From the NCBI GenBank assembly GCA_009760885.1, contig CM019713.1:29010927-29074926 (forward strand): 64,000 nt of DNA, written 5' to 3'. Below the pieces are notes generated by a model. It saw nothing but the letters and a program-made list of their open reading frames with translations, did not search any database and was not told the origin of the DNA. Source of the DNA: Achatina immaculata. Lineage: Eukaryota; Mollusca; Gastropoda; Stylommatophora; Achatinidae. Below are positions 47,555-59,206 of this stretch, in pieces (the first letter of the stretch is position 1; each line of letters begins with the position of its first letter). The position numbers and the translations under genes were made by a program.

Positions 47555-49752
47555 TCTTATATATCTTATATCCTTCCTGTGCCGTTAAACATCACATAGG
47601 GCTCGCAAATTAGTTCGCCAATTTTTCCTGTCTTCAGCGAGTCTTTCAACTTCATCAAGGGATTTTACGCCTGTTAATTTGGCCTCTCTTAATATTGTCC
47701 TCTTCAGAGTTTCATTCGGTCTGCCTCTTTTTCTTTGGCCTGTTGTGTTCCACCTGATAGCTTGTTTTTGGATTCTCTGATCATTTCTTCTCATCAAGTG
47801 ACCAATATATGTCCATTTCCTTTTCCTGATCACCCATGAGACTGGTTGTTGTTCAGTCATCTGTCTTATCTCTGCATTGTTCTTGAATTCATTCCACTTG
47901 ATGCTGAGTACTTTCCTTAGGCAGTTGTTTCCAAAAGAGTCTAATTTCTTGTCTAAATTTCTTGTCTATTTCTTTAGTTGTTTTCCAGCTTTCACATGCA
48001 TAAATGAGAGTGGATATTACATTCAAATTGAATAGTCTTAACTTGGTTTTTGTACTTATAACTTTTGAATTCCATATGTTCTCAAGATTCTTGAAGATCG
48101 ATGCTGCTTTTGCAATTCTGATTCTAACTTCCTTTCTAGTGTCATCATTCTGGTCTACATAGCTGCTGTTTCAATTTCATGCAATGTAATTTCATCTAGG
48201 TTGACATTTAGTTGTAGGGCTGGTAAGTCGGTTTCAAAGTTTAACAATTCTTTTGGGTGTGATCGTTTAAGTACTTCTTGGAAGTGTTCAGCCCATCTTT
48301 GCTTTTGGTCTTTATTTGATATTAATAGGGTTCCAGTTTTGCTAAGGATTGGTCTTTCTTTAGATGTAATAATACCTGTTAGCCTCTTTTGTATATTATA
48401 TAAAGTTTTTCTGTCTCCTGTTTTTGCTGCTTTTTCTGCCTCTTTCATCATATTGTCTATGTATTCTCTTTTATCCCTTCTAGTTGAACATTTTACTTCT
48501 TGTCTAATTCTTTGTATGTTACTTTCACCAGATCTCTTCCAAGATCTGTTTTTGCACTCAACATGTCTAATTTGGTTGCTCTTCTTTCATGTATGTACTT
48601 CCATATGTTTTCTGATATCCATGCTTTTCTATTTGGTTTTTCCAGTCCAGCGCTTGCTTTTGCTGAAGTGATTACGGCTGTGCTGTAAGAATTCCATAAT
48701 TCATCTATACCCATCTCCTCAACTTCACAGAGTGTTTTGGAATGATTGGCAAGTTCCTGATTGAAATTACTGTTAGTATTTTCTTCTTGTAGGCTGTAGC
48801 TGTTTATCTTTCTGTGTCCTGATTTCTTGTCTTTGCTTCTCAATTTTAGTTTTATTTTCCCTATGCACAGGTTGTGATTACCGTTAACATCTGCACCCCT
48901 ATAAGCCCTTACATCTTTCAGAGATGTTCTGTATTGCTTTCTAATACAAAAATGATCTATCTGGTTTCTAGTTCTATCATCTGGCGATATCCAAGTTGTT
49001 TTATGTATCTCTTTGTGTGGGAATATTGTGCCTCCAATGACCATGCCCTCTGTTAGACATATTTCAATTAATCTTTCTCCGTTCTGATTAGCCATATCAA
49101 TTCCTTCTTTCCCCATTACTTTTTCAACGTCGGTGTTATCTTTCCCTACCTTAGCATTGAAGTCCCCCATAGCAATTAGGATGTCGTATTTAGAGACTTT
49201 GTTGATGATTTGTTGTAGCTGGTGATAAAAGTCATCTTTAACATCATCATCTGCATCATTCGTGGGTGCATAATGCTGTATTATTGTCATTCTTCAGTGT
49301 CTTAGGTTGTATCATGCTCTTATTATACGACTGTTCACTGGTTCCCATTCTACAAGGCTCTTTGCTGCTATGTTTGACATAATAATACCTACCCCATCTC
49401 GAAGTATGCAATCATTTCTGCCTGAATGTATTATTAACTTACCGTTTTCCGCCGATTTTTTACCTGCTTCTGGTCATCGCATTTCACTGATGCCCAGTAT
49501 GTCTAGATGGTATCTCTCCATTTCTTTGATGACTTGACTAGTTTTTGTTGGTGCTGCCATCGTTCTTATGTTCTAGAATCCAATCTTTGTCACATGTTTA
49601 GGGCCGATGAATGAGCTCCTTGGAGTTGGCATTCCTGATGCTCGGTTGGTTTCTGTGTGAGTTTCCGTAACAATATCTTTTTTTCCCATCTGGAGTCGCC
49701 TCTAGATAGGTCCCAGGATAAGCTTTTTAGCCTTATGCCCAACTCCCGGTAA
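47555..49752 (-). mobile_element. LINE-B internally deleted element (copy 2 only)
   Basis: Minus strand, read from 49752 downwards: 5' region, then the endonuclease frame 48493-49290 (MTIIQHYAPTNDADDDVKDD, IAMGDFNAKVGKDN, GTIFPHKEIHKTTW, RNQIDHFCIRKQYR) and pre-RT region to 48155. It then jumps at about 48166 to the C-terminal and 3' end (47565-48165, GHLMRRNDQRIQKQ, GRPNETLKRT). The whole RT core (IPKKG to FADD) is missing. Copy 1 lacks the insertion. The left edge has TATATC-type repeats. Confidence 0.8.
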
Positions 49753-49999
49753 TATGTAATGCATCTTTACCACTGAACATCAGAAAAAAAGTTCTCTAGT
49801 GTAAGCCCATTCTACTCTATGGAAGTAAGTCATCAAGAATGAATGTGTCAAAGCAAAGATCACTAAAGGCAGAAGAGATATGTTTTCTTTGACAGCTAAA
49901 ATGACAAACAGGGAATGTCTACCATAAGCAAATGAAGAAATGAAACTAATTAAATTCATAATAAAACAACATTCATTTGACATATTATGAGAAGGGAAG

Positions 50000-50200
50000 G
50001 CTTGAAAACATCATAACATGAAAGAGAAATAGAAAGAGAAGAGGGAGAAGGTCAAGAGACAAATTCATGGACAGTCGAATGTGATGTTAGAATTTAAAAA
50101 GTCACTGACTGAAATGATGGAAAAAAACAAGGATCGAGATCTATGGTGAGGCATGACTGTCAATGCCTACCAGCATGGCATCTAATGATGATGATGGTAA
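50000..50200 (+). mobile_element. LINE-F-like 3' tail, copy 2
   Basis: Paralogue of 32780-32975. Confidence 0.5.
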
Positions 50201-50436
50201 GTGATTCTTGATTTATAAATTTACACATATGGCCCAAGATGTTAACAAACTTCTAAACATTACACTCACTAAAGAAAGTGGATGGATAAATAAATGATTT
50301 CAGACTGGCTAAAGAAAGTGTAGCAATTTGCAAAGCACAGGCTACATGAAGGAACAGACACTATTGTATGGCTGCTTCTCTGTTATTCATATGACACTGG
50401 TAACTTATTAACAATGATCACTTATAAACCACTCAC

Positions 50437-50505
50437 TGGTTCTGACAGCTGGTTGCTGGGTGACAACAGGTGGAGGTCTTGTAACTATAGGTCTTGGAGC
50501 TGGCA
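50437..50505 (-). CDS. Linker exon 2 (paralogue of linker 3)
   Basis: A 69-nt exon, acceptor CCTCCCTTAG, donor GTGAGT, phase 1/1, encoding PAPRPIVTRPPPVVTQQPAV then RT. It is the copy-2 counterpart of linker 3, differing at 8 of 69 positions, all in the 5' half. That divergence is far higher than between the VWA exons of the same duplication. Confidence 0.8.
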
Positions 50506-51299
50506 CTAAGGGAGGAAAGCAATGGAAATTCACGGTCAATGCTATTTTAAAAAATTGTTACTTTCATTTTAAAAAAAAATAAAATAAAATAAAATCGAAG
50601 TATTCATTACAATCATTTCACAACTATTCAGACCTCAAAATATACTAGAAATTTTAGCATATTTGCATTTTAACATATAATGAATTGGATGTTTTGAGCA
50701 TGTTGTAAGTATAACTATACTTTCCATAAAGTATTTTATGGCAGATTTTGAAGAAACAAGGAGGTCATGTGATGAACCACAACTGACATACAAGTACAGC
50801 TGCAGTCATAGATTATTGGGAAGGACTGGCAAAAGACCATGTCACATAGCAAGTGATTCTATGCAGGGTTATTGAATATTTTATGTGGAAATGAGGATCA
50901 GATCCAAAGACAGGAAGTGGAAATGTAAAGAGATTGGACGTCTGAAACCAAATATGTTTAACTGTTACAATGACTCACCATCCTGTATTACATGCCACAA
51001 TTTCATATTTTAAAGATTTGTCCTGGGAATTATATTACTTCAGTTAGAATGCCTAAATGTCAGTTTTTTAAAAACATATATCGCATACTGTCCTGTATTC
51101 TCATCTTTGCTTTCTGCATATCTGAATATACCTAGAATTTTAAAAATTATTTTAGTGAAAATGTTGCTATTTTGAATAAAACTAACTCTGTAGAGGACTA
51201 CAATATGTAGGCCTGACTGGCCAAAAACACACACATTGTGTGTGTGGCTGAGTGTACCACAGTTGAACTCGGAAAATATCTGTAATCTGTAATTCAGAT

Positions 51300-53400
51300 A
51301 CTGGCATCCCCACACTCCAGACATTTCCATATTTGCTCTGCCTTCCATTTCAACACCTGCTGAAGTGTGTGCCTGCTGATGGAGCCAGTCACACACTGGT
51401 TGTGGATCATCATCATCATCATCAGGTGCCATGCCGACTGGCGCTGGCTATTATGCTTCTCCAGAGTACACGATCCTTCATGCAGGCCATCAACTCAGTT
51501 GGTGATCTCCTCTCACACCATCTCGTCAGACTGTCCAGTATCATTTCTCTTGGTCTTCCTCTTGATCTTCATCCTTCTATTTTTCCTGTTGTTATAATAT
51601 TTTCAATGCCCCCTCTTCTCATTGCATGTCCTATGAAAGTACATTGTCTCTCTCTTAGCTTTTTGTCTCTCCAGCTCTTCTCATACATTCTTCATTAGTT
51701 ATTTTTGCTGTCCAGGGGATTCGCAACATTCTCTAATAAACCACATTTCTGCTGCTTCCAATGATTTTTGTGCAGACTTACCTATTGTCCATGATTCACT
51801 TCCATATAACAAGATAGGTTCAATATAGCATTTTAGGACTCGTTTTCTAACATTCATTGATAAGGATGTGTTGGTTAACATGTTTCTCATTCTCTGAAAT
51901 GCAGTCTTTGCTTGGCCTATTCTGTTCCTAATTACTCCAAAGTATTTGAATTTCTGCACCTGCTTTAGAATAGTTCCATTTAATTTTATACTGCATGCTG
52001 GTGGATTCTATTTCTTAGATATAACCACAGTCTCTGTCTTTTTTTATGTTCAAAGTAAGGCCTTTCTGTTCACTTTCTTTGGCGACTTTATCCAAGAGAT
52101 TTTGCAGGTCTTGTTGGTTCTCAGCTATCAGTACTGTGTCATCAGCATACCGAAGGTTGTTAATATTGTATCCTCCAATTTTTATGCCTGGTTCTGTGAT
52201 GATCATTCTTGGATAATGCATGCTAAACCACTTCATTCAGGGAAATGTGCACTTCCCCTTATCTTCCTCAATTTCGATCATCCTCCTAATGTCATTCAAA
52301 CAGATATCTTCCTCCATATGCAACCTATTCAAGAATGCTCTTGTAATCTCTTCCTTGTCCATTTTTAGGGTGCCCTGAATTGATGCCATGCCTGCCAACT
52401 TCTCTGCTATCTCATTGCCTTTGACTCCCACATGACCTGGGCAGTAGATGCGCGTCAAACTGGATAACCAAGAGCCCGGTAGAAGCTGGACCCACCCCCT
52501 ACAGAAGAAATGTTTCTCAATTCTCCATAACATGTTTTGGGAGTCTGTTACAATGAACCTATGTGAGTAGTTCTGCTTCACCTGCAAGGAAATTGTTTCT
52601 TATGCAGCCTGCACCTCCATTCTCATGCTCAAAGTGGTGGTTGCATAGGCTCCTGATTTATTGCAATCAGTTTAATGTTGCAGTAGATAACATAGCCCCA
52701 TCCACTTTTTAGGTCTCATGTCACTCACCCATCTGTGAAGATTACAGGGTCACATGGTGGTTTGGAATGATGCTGAATCTGTTCCTGCACCTGGGCTTCT
52801 GTTTTACCCTGAGCCCAGTCTCGACGTTCATGGCCAAGCTGGATCACGGCCTTTGTTAGATTCAGGATATTTGACACTTTAGTCCATTCTGGTCTTAGGG
52901 GGATGTGGTCTGGATTGCAGGCTTCTGACAGTATCTCTTCTGTCTCTGCCATCCACAATCTAACTTGCTTGATGCACTTGCCTTTTATTGAGTTCAGTGG
53001 TTTGCAGTGCCAGCAGTCCTGAGGTACATCTTCACTTGAGCATACTTGTGCCTTGCTTTCATGCTGGACGTATCCAGCAAGCAGCACATAGCCATGACCA
53101 GAGTGTCCTTGGTACATCTCAAAACTACTCTCATGGCCTCAATTTTGGATTCTTTCCAGCTTGATTAGCTGAGTTGTGGGCAGAGTCAGAAAGCCTATGC
53201 CATACTCAACCACAACATCACTAATGCCTACATCAGAGGGAAGACTGTCTGTTGTGGCAGACCAGCACCTCCCATGGTCTGCTGAACCTTTTCTTTCCTT
53301 TCTGAATGACCATGTCCACATTGTGATTGAAAGAAAGTTTTCTGCCAAGATATTTCAAAAATTTTTCCATCTCGATATATCCACCATTGCATTGCACTGC
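51300..53400 (-). mobile_element. LINE-G 3' segment (post-RT and RNase H)
   Basis: Minus strand. 53139-53348 holds the post-RT region; 52725-53117 continues to VIFTDG, the first RNase H motif; 52237-52587 has FIVTDSQ, YCPGHVGVKGNEIAEKLAGM (end of RNase H). A Zn-knuckle-like LECG segment at 51300-51404 lies beyond the LINE-F insertion. Frameshifted and old. Confidence 0.7.
51405..52236 (-). mobile_element. LINE-F 3' half inserted in LINE-G
   Basis: Minus-strand frames: IGGYNINNLRYADDTVLIAE (catalytic YADD), then KYFGVIRNRIGQAKTAFQRM, RKRVLKCYIEPILLYGSESW, then a C-terminal Arg-rich region and a GAT-repeat tail (ATCATCATCATC at 51409-51423). LINE-G sequence continues on both sides (51300-51404 and from 52237). 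Confidence 0.75.
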
Positions 53401-53424
53401 CATTTATATCTATGTCAGTAACAA

Positions 53425-54485
53425 CTCCTTAACAAGTGAAGAAAACTGGAACTTTCACAGGGACCTGGAGGAGCTGACTGGGAATAGGCTGATAGTCTGT
53501 GGAGACTTCAAATGCTTGAAGTGGGCAGTCTGTGGGGACTTCAACTGCTTGAAGTGGGCAGTCTGTGGGGAGTTCAAATGCTAGAAGTGGGCAGTCTGTG
53601 GGGAGTTCAAATGCTAGAAGTGGGCAGTTTGTGGGGACTTCAAATGCTAGAAGTGGGCAGTCTGTGGGGACTTCAACTGCTTTAAGTGGGCAGTCTGTGG
53701 GGACTTCAAATGCTAGAAGTGGGCAGTCTGTGAGGACTTCAAATGCTAGAAGTGGGCACTGAGGCAATCTTATCGGCAATGCTCAGGGATGTATGCTGGA
53801 CAATGCTCTGATAAAGACAAACCTGTCTGTCCTAACAGTGTTAAGATGACTCAACTGGCCACTCGAGAGTCTGATTCAGATTCTAATATTGACCTAACTC
53901 TGGTGTCCACTAAGGTAATATGAGATGTTCACTGGGAAGCAGTATCCTGATATGGCAGTGACCACTTACCATGCTCATTGAGAATAGCTATGGGACACCA
54001 AAAGCATATATCAGCATTTAAGTAAAAGCATGTTAATCAGACACCACTCAACAGAGCATGACAAGTAGCCTGGAAGAGAAAATTGACTAGAAAGGGGTTC
54101 TGTCAGCCCCAAAGGTGGACATAGGAAATCGAAAAGGCTTGGGAGATGAAATGTGCCCTGACAAAACAGTGACTGAAGTGGTGGAAGAAAAATGACAATA
54201 GGACTGGACAAAAATTATAAACCTCAATGCAGAATCAAAAAAGATGATGCTGGGAGGGCTTTGTGCAGAAGGCAGTGAAAGATAAAGCCCTGCAGAAGTT
54301 TTGACAACTCCACAGATGGATGAATAATAAATCTAGAATAAGAAATAGTGGCAACATCAAGGATGAAAAACAGTCAGCTGTTGAAGACAGATGCAGAGAA
54401 AGTGGCAGCATTCTTCCACAGATATACTGACCAGTCAGACCAGGGCATCATCAAAGATCACAGATCAGCATGGAGCAATGAAAAA
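53425..54485 (+). mobile_element. LINE-G 5' segment in inverted orientation
   Basis: Plus strand, opposite to 51300-53400. It starts in the AP-endonuclease (NWNFHRDLEELTGNRLIVCG then the GDF motif) and, after a minisatellite, continues with decayed endonuclease and pre-RT sequence (RESDSDSNIDLTLVSTK). It stops before the RT core. This inverted-5'-segment layout is the hallmark of twin priming during LINE insertion. Confidence 0.6.
53497..53757 (+). repeat. 33-bp minisatellite derived from an endonuclease motif
   Basis: Eight near-perfect copies of a 33-bp unit containing GTCTGTGGGGACTTCAAATG and AGTGGGCA. Translated, the first units repeat VCGDFxCLKWA, the GDFN catalytic block of an AP-endonuclease. 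Confidence 0.9.
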
Positions 54486-54722
54486 AAATGATCAGGTTAA
54501 AAAATGCCATAAGAAAATTTGCTCAGGAAAATAATGCTCATCAATTTTCATAAAGCGATGATACCAATGATCCTCTACAATGGCAAAAACATTATTGGCA
54601 ATTACCAAAGGAAACTTTAAATTAAAATAGCATAAACTGTTTACTGTTCTTGTGAAGCAAATAATTGTATAAGTGCACCAATACTGAATCCCACAAACAT
54701 GAATATTTGGAAAACATCTTAC

Positions 54723-55289
54723 CATCACAAAGAGCTGAAGAGATGGCATTTCTGAGACCCACCAATTCAGAGAAATCATCAACTGTAAATCTGTTCCTCT
54801 CTACTGGCTTGCTGGCCATGCCATCCAACTCTCTATTATCTGGTACACCAATACCTATAGCAAAGATGTGAATGCCATCTGCATGAGCTTGTTCAGCTTC
54901 AGGAATAGTTCTTCTGGCATTGAGATTGGAAATACCATCTGTCACAATGATAGCGACGTTGGGAACATCAGGACGATCTCCATTGGCCTGAGTAAACATT
55001 TCTGATCTCACAATTTTGATAGCATCTGCTGTGTTGGAATTCCCATCATTGTAAGGAGTTTCATCAATGGCATTAAAAACATTAACTTTGCTTTGATGCG
55101 AGTTCAAGTTGAACTGAACAAAGACTTCTGTGCTGTATACAACAACACCCACCCTAACAGTACCACGGTCAATGTCTATTGGGTAGATGAAATCTTTCAT
55201 AAAGTCTTTCACCATTTCAAAGTTTTCTTCTGTCACGCTGGTTGAGGCATCGATGACAAACACAAGGTCAATTCTGTTACCAGTACAAC
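54723..55289 (-). CDS. VWA-2, whole domain in a single exon
   Basis: A 567-nt exon (189 codons plus split codons, phase 1/1) holds an entire VWA domain. It starts SCTGNRIDLVFVIDASTSVT, containing the MIDAS DxSTS. NSNTADAI carries the MIDAS Thr, and IIVTDGISN the final MIDAS Asp. The domain closes with GLRNAISSALCDG. Cys residues just before and just after the domain could form the disulfide that brackets VWA domains in matrilin-like proteins. With a complete MIDAS it is predicted to bind a divalent cation. Acceptor AAATTTGGCAG, donor GTAAGA. Its 3' end is the source of the exon stub at 36661. Confidence 0.9.
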
Positions 55290-55965
55290 CTGCCAAATTT
55301 AAACATTAATTAAATTTTCAAGTAGAAACATTCATTTTTCAAACAGAAAATTACAAAACTTTCAGTTATCACAGAAACCCAGTGCGGATTACAACGCAAG
55401 TTGTTATATTATCCATGAGTTAAAATGTTGGAATCTTGAATTTTTAGCTTTCCTAACACTTTAGAACAAACATATACAGAAAAATAGCAATCTGTATTAG
55501 TATTCTGAAAAGTAAGATATAAAGTAATATGCATCACCAGTGCAGGTTTTCTCTATTCTCACAGAATTATCCTTTATGCATTTGATTTTGTTGTATAAAC
55601 TGTAAATATGTTTTAAAAACAGATTGCAATTGCACAAATATACAGAACTAGGCATGAGACAATCACATGGAGAGCTAAATGTGGAGAGCTAAATGTGGAG
55701 AGCTAAAACTCAGAATAAGAAAAAAATGAGGGAGAGTCTGTCAGAAAACTGAAAAAAAAAATACCATGTGACAACATATATTACATGTATTATCATGACA
55801 AATAACTAATTAGAACACATTAATATAGATTCTCCAAGACATCCCAGGGATGACTCATTAAATTAAAATATCTAGATAAATTAGATAAAACAGCTTGCTT
55901 ACTTACGAAAAAAAAAAGAAAAAAACAAAACAAAACTCAACAGAATTCTTTTTTTTTTCACTTAC

Positions 55966-56016
55966 TTCTTTGGGGTCTAGCCACAGTCACAACAGGCTGT
56001 TCACGTCTTCTTGTGG
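55966..56016 (-). CDS. Linker exon 1b
   Basis: A 51-nt exon between TATCTGTCAG and GTAAGTG, phase 1/1. It encodes TRRREQPVVTVARPQR, a basic Pro/Val/Thr-rich spacer in front of VWA-2. The Arg-rich start could be a proteolytic processing site (inference). It resembles linkers 2 and 3 (PPVVTQQPAVRT) in composition. Confidence 0.75.
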
Positions 56017-56639
56017 CTGACAGATAACAATTGTAATCATTATAAATGCTGTGTAGCTAATGATAGGACTCTTTTTATTTTAAAACATCTTTGAAGCAGG
56101 CAGATATTTTCTATTCATGGAAGCTGCTAAGGATTACTTTGTTCAGCTGCTTCTCTCATGGCTGATTTTACCAATATCTATTAGCATAATTCACCACGGA
56201 AACTTTAGATCACATTTAATATTTCAAAGTCTCTTTGTGGTTGCACAAGATAGCAAATATAAAACCAGCCACAGATTTCATGACAGCACTGAATATTGTC
56301 CAGCATGGAAATAAATATAATGTTAAAACTGTACTTTGTGTTTGGGGCTGGTTTTATGTGGGCTTTTCTTCTCTTGTTATCTTGGGCCCAAGATATGAAC
56401 CATTGGACACTGTGTAACTAAATACATCACCATTGACTTCTTCAAAGAAAAGGAAAAGAGGACAGCAAAGTAACTTCTGAAGATAAAAGGATCGAGATCA
56501 CAGCTTTGCTTAACTGCATTCTTGATCTTTAAAACTGTCAGATGTACTTCTCCAAACTGAAGTGGGAGAGCACATTTTAAGAAGAAAGAGAACCTCAGTC
56601 TTGCATGACTGAAAAGTAAAACAAAAAGAAACTTTAGAT

Positions 56640-57060
56640 TTTGATCAGCAGATAGGAAAACTGCTAAAGAGAGAGAGAGAAACAAATACAGGAAAACTGC
56701 CAGAGAGAGGGAGAAGGGGGAAAGAAACAAATGTAAGAAAACTACCAAAGAGAGAGAGAGGAAGAAATACATGTAGAAAGACTGGCACACAGAGAGAAAA
56801 AATGTAGGAAAAATACCAGACAGAACAAATGTAGGAAAATGCCACAAAAGAGAATAAATGTAGGAAAATACCAAAAAAAGAGAGAACAAATGTATGAAAA
56901 ATTCCAAAGAGAGAGAATAAATGTAGGAAAAATGCCAAAAAAGAGAGAACAAATGTAGGAAAATGCCAAAGAGAGAGTAAATGTAGGAAAATGCCAAAAA
57001 AAAAAGAGAGAACAAATGTATGAAAAAATCCAAAGAGAGAGAAATAAATATACTAAAAAC
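56640..57060. repeat. Purine-rich low-complexity repeat
   Basis: Irregular tandem array of AGAGAGAACAAATGTAGGAAAA-like units (shortened here to AGAGAGAACAAATG) of about 25-45 bp. The long hydrophobic frames on the minus strand are by-products of this array. Confidence 0.85.
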
Positions 57061-57489
57061 CCTTAACCCACACAATAGACCAATAGATCACGTCAACATG
57101 AAGACCTAGTTATAGAAAGCATTCATCTTTAACAAAATACAAAACGAAGAGAAACAAAACATCATTAAACTAATTACAGTTGACCTTTGTCATTCTCAGA
57201 AGTTAGGTGCACATGACCCTTGCAAAAATAAAGTCGTGAGTAATGTCGCAGCTGCAGCAATAGCTTTCTGGATTTCCCTCTCTTTTTTTTTTTGACATAC
57301 CTTATGGTGACTCATTAATGCAGTATTGTGGAGCAAACAGATGCTGGCTTCATTGGACAAAGCATATCCAGTAATTCCACCTTTTGTCATAGGATCTTTA
57401 CTTTCTTCTATCTCTTGGGAGTACTTTCAGAAGCACTAGAAGCATTACCATTGACTTCTTCAAAAGGAAAGGTACTTGTATTTGTATGA
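57061..57489. other. Intron, nothing recognised
   Basis: No exon or repeat family recognised; a GTTGACCTTTGTCATTCTC block at 57180 may be the end of a DNA transposon but no matching inverted end was found. Confidence 0.35.
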
Positions 57490-57970
57490 ACTCCCTGTAG
57501 CTGCAAGCTGTTCTTTGCAGCCGATGCTGTAGAAGTGTTGAGGCACAGCATCGTATCGGCGTGGTAATGGGTAATGGCGGCTACTTTTTCAGTCCCGGAG
57601 TACAGCTAAAAAGCAGGGGGTGTACAGTGCTTCTTTAGCAGACTCCACCACCATGGGGACTATGGCGATCCCTACCCCATTAGCCAGGCTAGGCCTGTTA
57701 CTGGGGGTACCATGGAGAGGTTGGACATGGTTTTGGTCAGCTATGGTTCACTGACCCTGATGCTGGCATATCAGATATGGGTCGCTGATTGCCTCATCGG
57801 ACAAGCGTTTTCACCCCCAAAAGTCCGACAAGAGAAACCCAAGGGCAGGCAGTCAAGAGCAGGCTGCCCTTATTAAGCCTTGCGGCCTCTTCAAGGAGCT
57901 CCCACGCCAGCTCTATATCCTTGAGATCAAGAGGAAAATGGACAGATGCCTAGGTACCCCAAAGGAAAGG
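57490..57970. repeat. Unclassified interspersed repeat (family H)
   Basis: A longer copy of the repeat at 15420-15665 (GCTGTAGAAGTGTTGAGGCA, GACTCCACCACCATGGGGAC, TTAGCCAGGCTAGGCCTGTT). GC-richer than the surrounding introns. It ends in AAAGGAAAGGTAAAAAGG; a similar AAAGAAAGGTAAACAGG ends the unassigned stretch at 28790-29030. Confidence 0.45.
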
Positions 57971-58329
57971 TAAAAAGGATAATTCTTTGGGCTCATGATT
58001 GTATTCAAAATTCACTGCAATAATTAAGATGAAAAGTTGCAAGTAACATGAAATACAGTGATCACTATGAGAGCAATAATGTGACTAAGGCTAGCTTGTT
58101 GAGAAAACTGCGCATATTGTCTGTCGCTTTCCATAACAACAAAAATAAAAAACTTGTAAATGACAAAGATCAACTTTATGTGTAAAAATGTGTAATATAA
58201 TACCACACAGGAAGAAAATGAATGATAAAGTAATGTCAGTGTTAAACAATTAACATAATTGTCATAGACAGAGGACTGTGATTGTTCAAATTACATAAAA
58301 TTGAGAGAAGGATGTTCTACCTCCTGACC

Positions 58330-59125
58330 TCTTCTCCCTGTACAGCAAAAACATAATGAGAAATATAAAGAGCTTGCCAGGAATATCAGTTGGTGTATAC
58401 AACCTTAACAACTTAAGATATGCAGATGACAGTTCTAACTGCTAAAAGTGAAGAGGAGCTACAGGCTCTTCGAGACACCATGGTTCATGAAAGTAAAAAT
58501 AAAGGTCTCAGCCTGAATAAAAAGAAGACTGAAGTGATGGTCATTTCAAAGAAAAGAATACCACCAAAATGTAGCATTACCATCAATGGCACAAATCTAA
58601 AACAAGTTGATAGATTCAAGTACTTAGGAACAATTATAACAGCTTATGGGAAATGTCACAACAAAATAAAAAGCAGACATGTTCAGGCCAGTCAGCATTC
58701 CAGAAAATGAGAAACATCTTGTGCAACAGATCCATATCAATGGAAACAAGATTATGAGTACTTAAATGTTACATTGAGCCAATTGTGTTTTATTGATGTG
58801 AAGCATGGTCTATGAATAAGAGAGTACAGCAAGAAATGGAGGCCATGGAAATGTGGTTCATAAGAAGAATGTTGAAGGTACCATGGACAGCTAAGAAAAC
58901 CAATGAAGAAATCTTTTATGAGAAGAGGAAAACTGGAGCACATTGTGGCAACTGGAAAAAGTGAGGGAAGAAGAAACAGAGGAAGACAGAGAAAGAAGTT
59001 ACTGGATGGGCTGTCAGTGTGGCTAGGAAGAAATTCACTGGTGAATCTCATAATCAAGTCTAAAGACAGGGAATTGTGGATAGAAATGGTCGCCTATGCC
59101 ACGTAGCACAGCACTTGATTGATTG
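58330..59125 (+). mobile_element. LINE-A RT fragment
   Basis: Plus-strand frames: a decayed YADD region (NNLRYADD then a shift) near 58410, KNKGLSLNKKKTEVMVISKK, FKYLGTIITAYGKCHNKIKS, then RRMLKVPWTAKKTNEE, GRRNRGRQRKKLLDGLSVWL and the 3' end with KSKDRELW. Ends in a short TGAT repeat. Broken by frameshifts. Confidence 0.7.
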
Positions 59126-59176
59126 ATAGACAGAATTTGAGATACCTTGATTTTGAGATACCTTCTCATTTACTTT

Positions 59177-59206
59177 CTCTCCCTCTCTCTCTCTCTCTCT
59201 CTCTCA
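59177..59206. repeat. (TC)n microsatellite
   Basis: About 30 bp of TC repeat in an intron. Confidence 0.95.

Larger units (their letters stand above)
29036..54757. repeat. Tandem segmental duplication (copy 1 29036-36695, copy 2 36696-54757)
   Basis: Sequence from ~29036 to ~36695 recurs in the same order and orientation from ~36696 to ~54757. The shared unit holds a VWA exon, a linker exon and shared old transposon fragments (LINE-B at 30515/39500, LINE-D tail at 32195/47222, LINE-F tail at 32780/50020). Copy 2 is longer because of a mariner, LINE-I, the 18S chimera, a LINE-B derivative and LINE-F/G insertions; copy 1 alone has a LINE-C and a LINE-B. The junction near 36695 joins a VWA exon end to intron sequence, with about 10 bp (GAAAACAAAC) shared by the copy-1 left edge and the junction. 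Confidence 0.85.

Noticed and set aside
53497..53757. CRISPR array
   Set aside because: Repeats are directly adjacent without spacers; it is a minisatellite inside a LINE, in a eukaryotic context.
56377..57075. Hydrophobic membrane protein on the minus strand
   Set aside because: Low-complexity GA-rich repeat on the opposite strand gives Phe/Leu/Ser-rich frames in all three phases.
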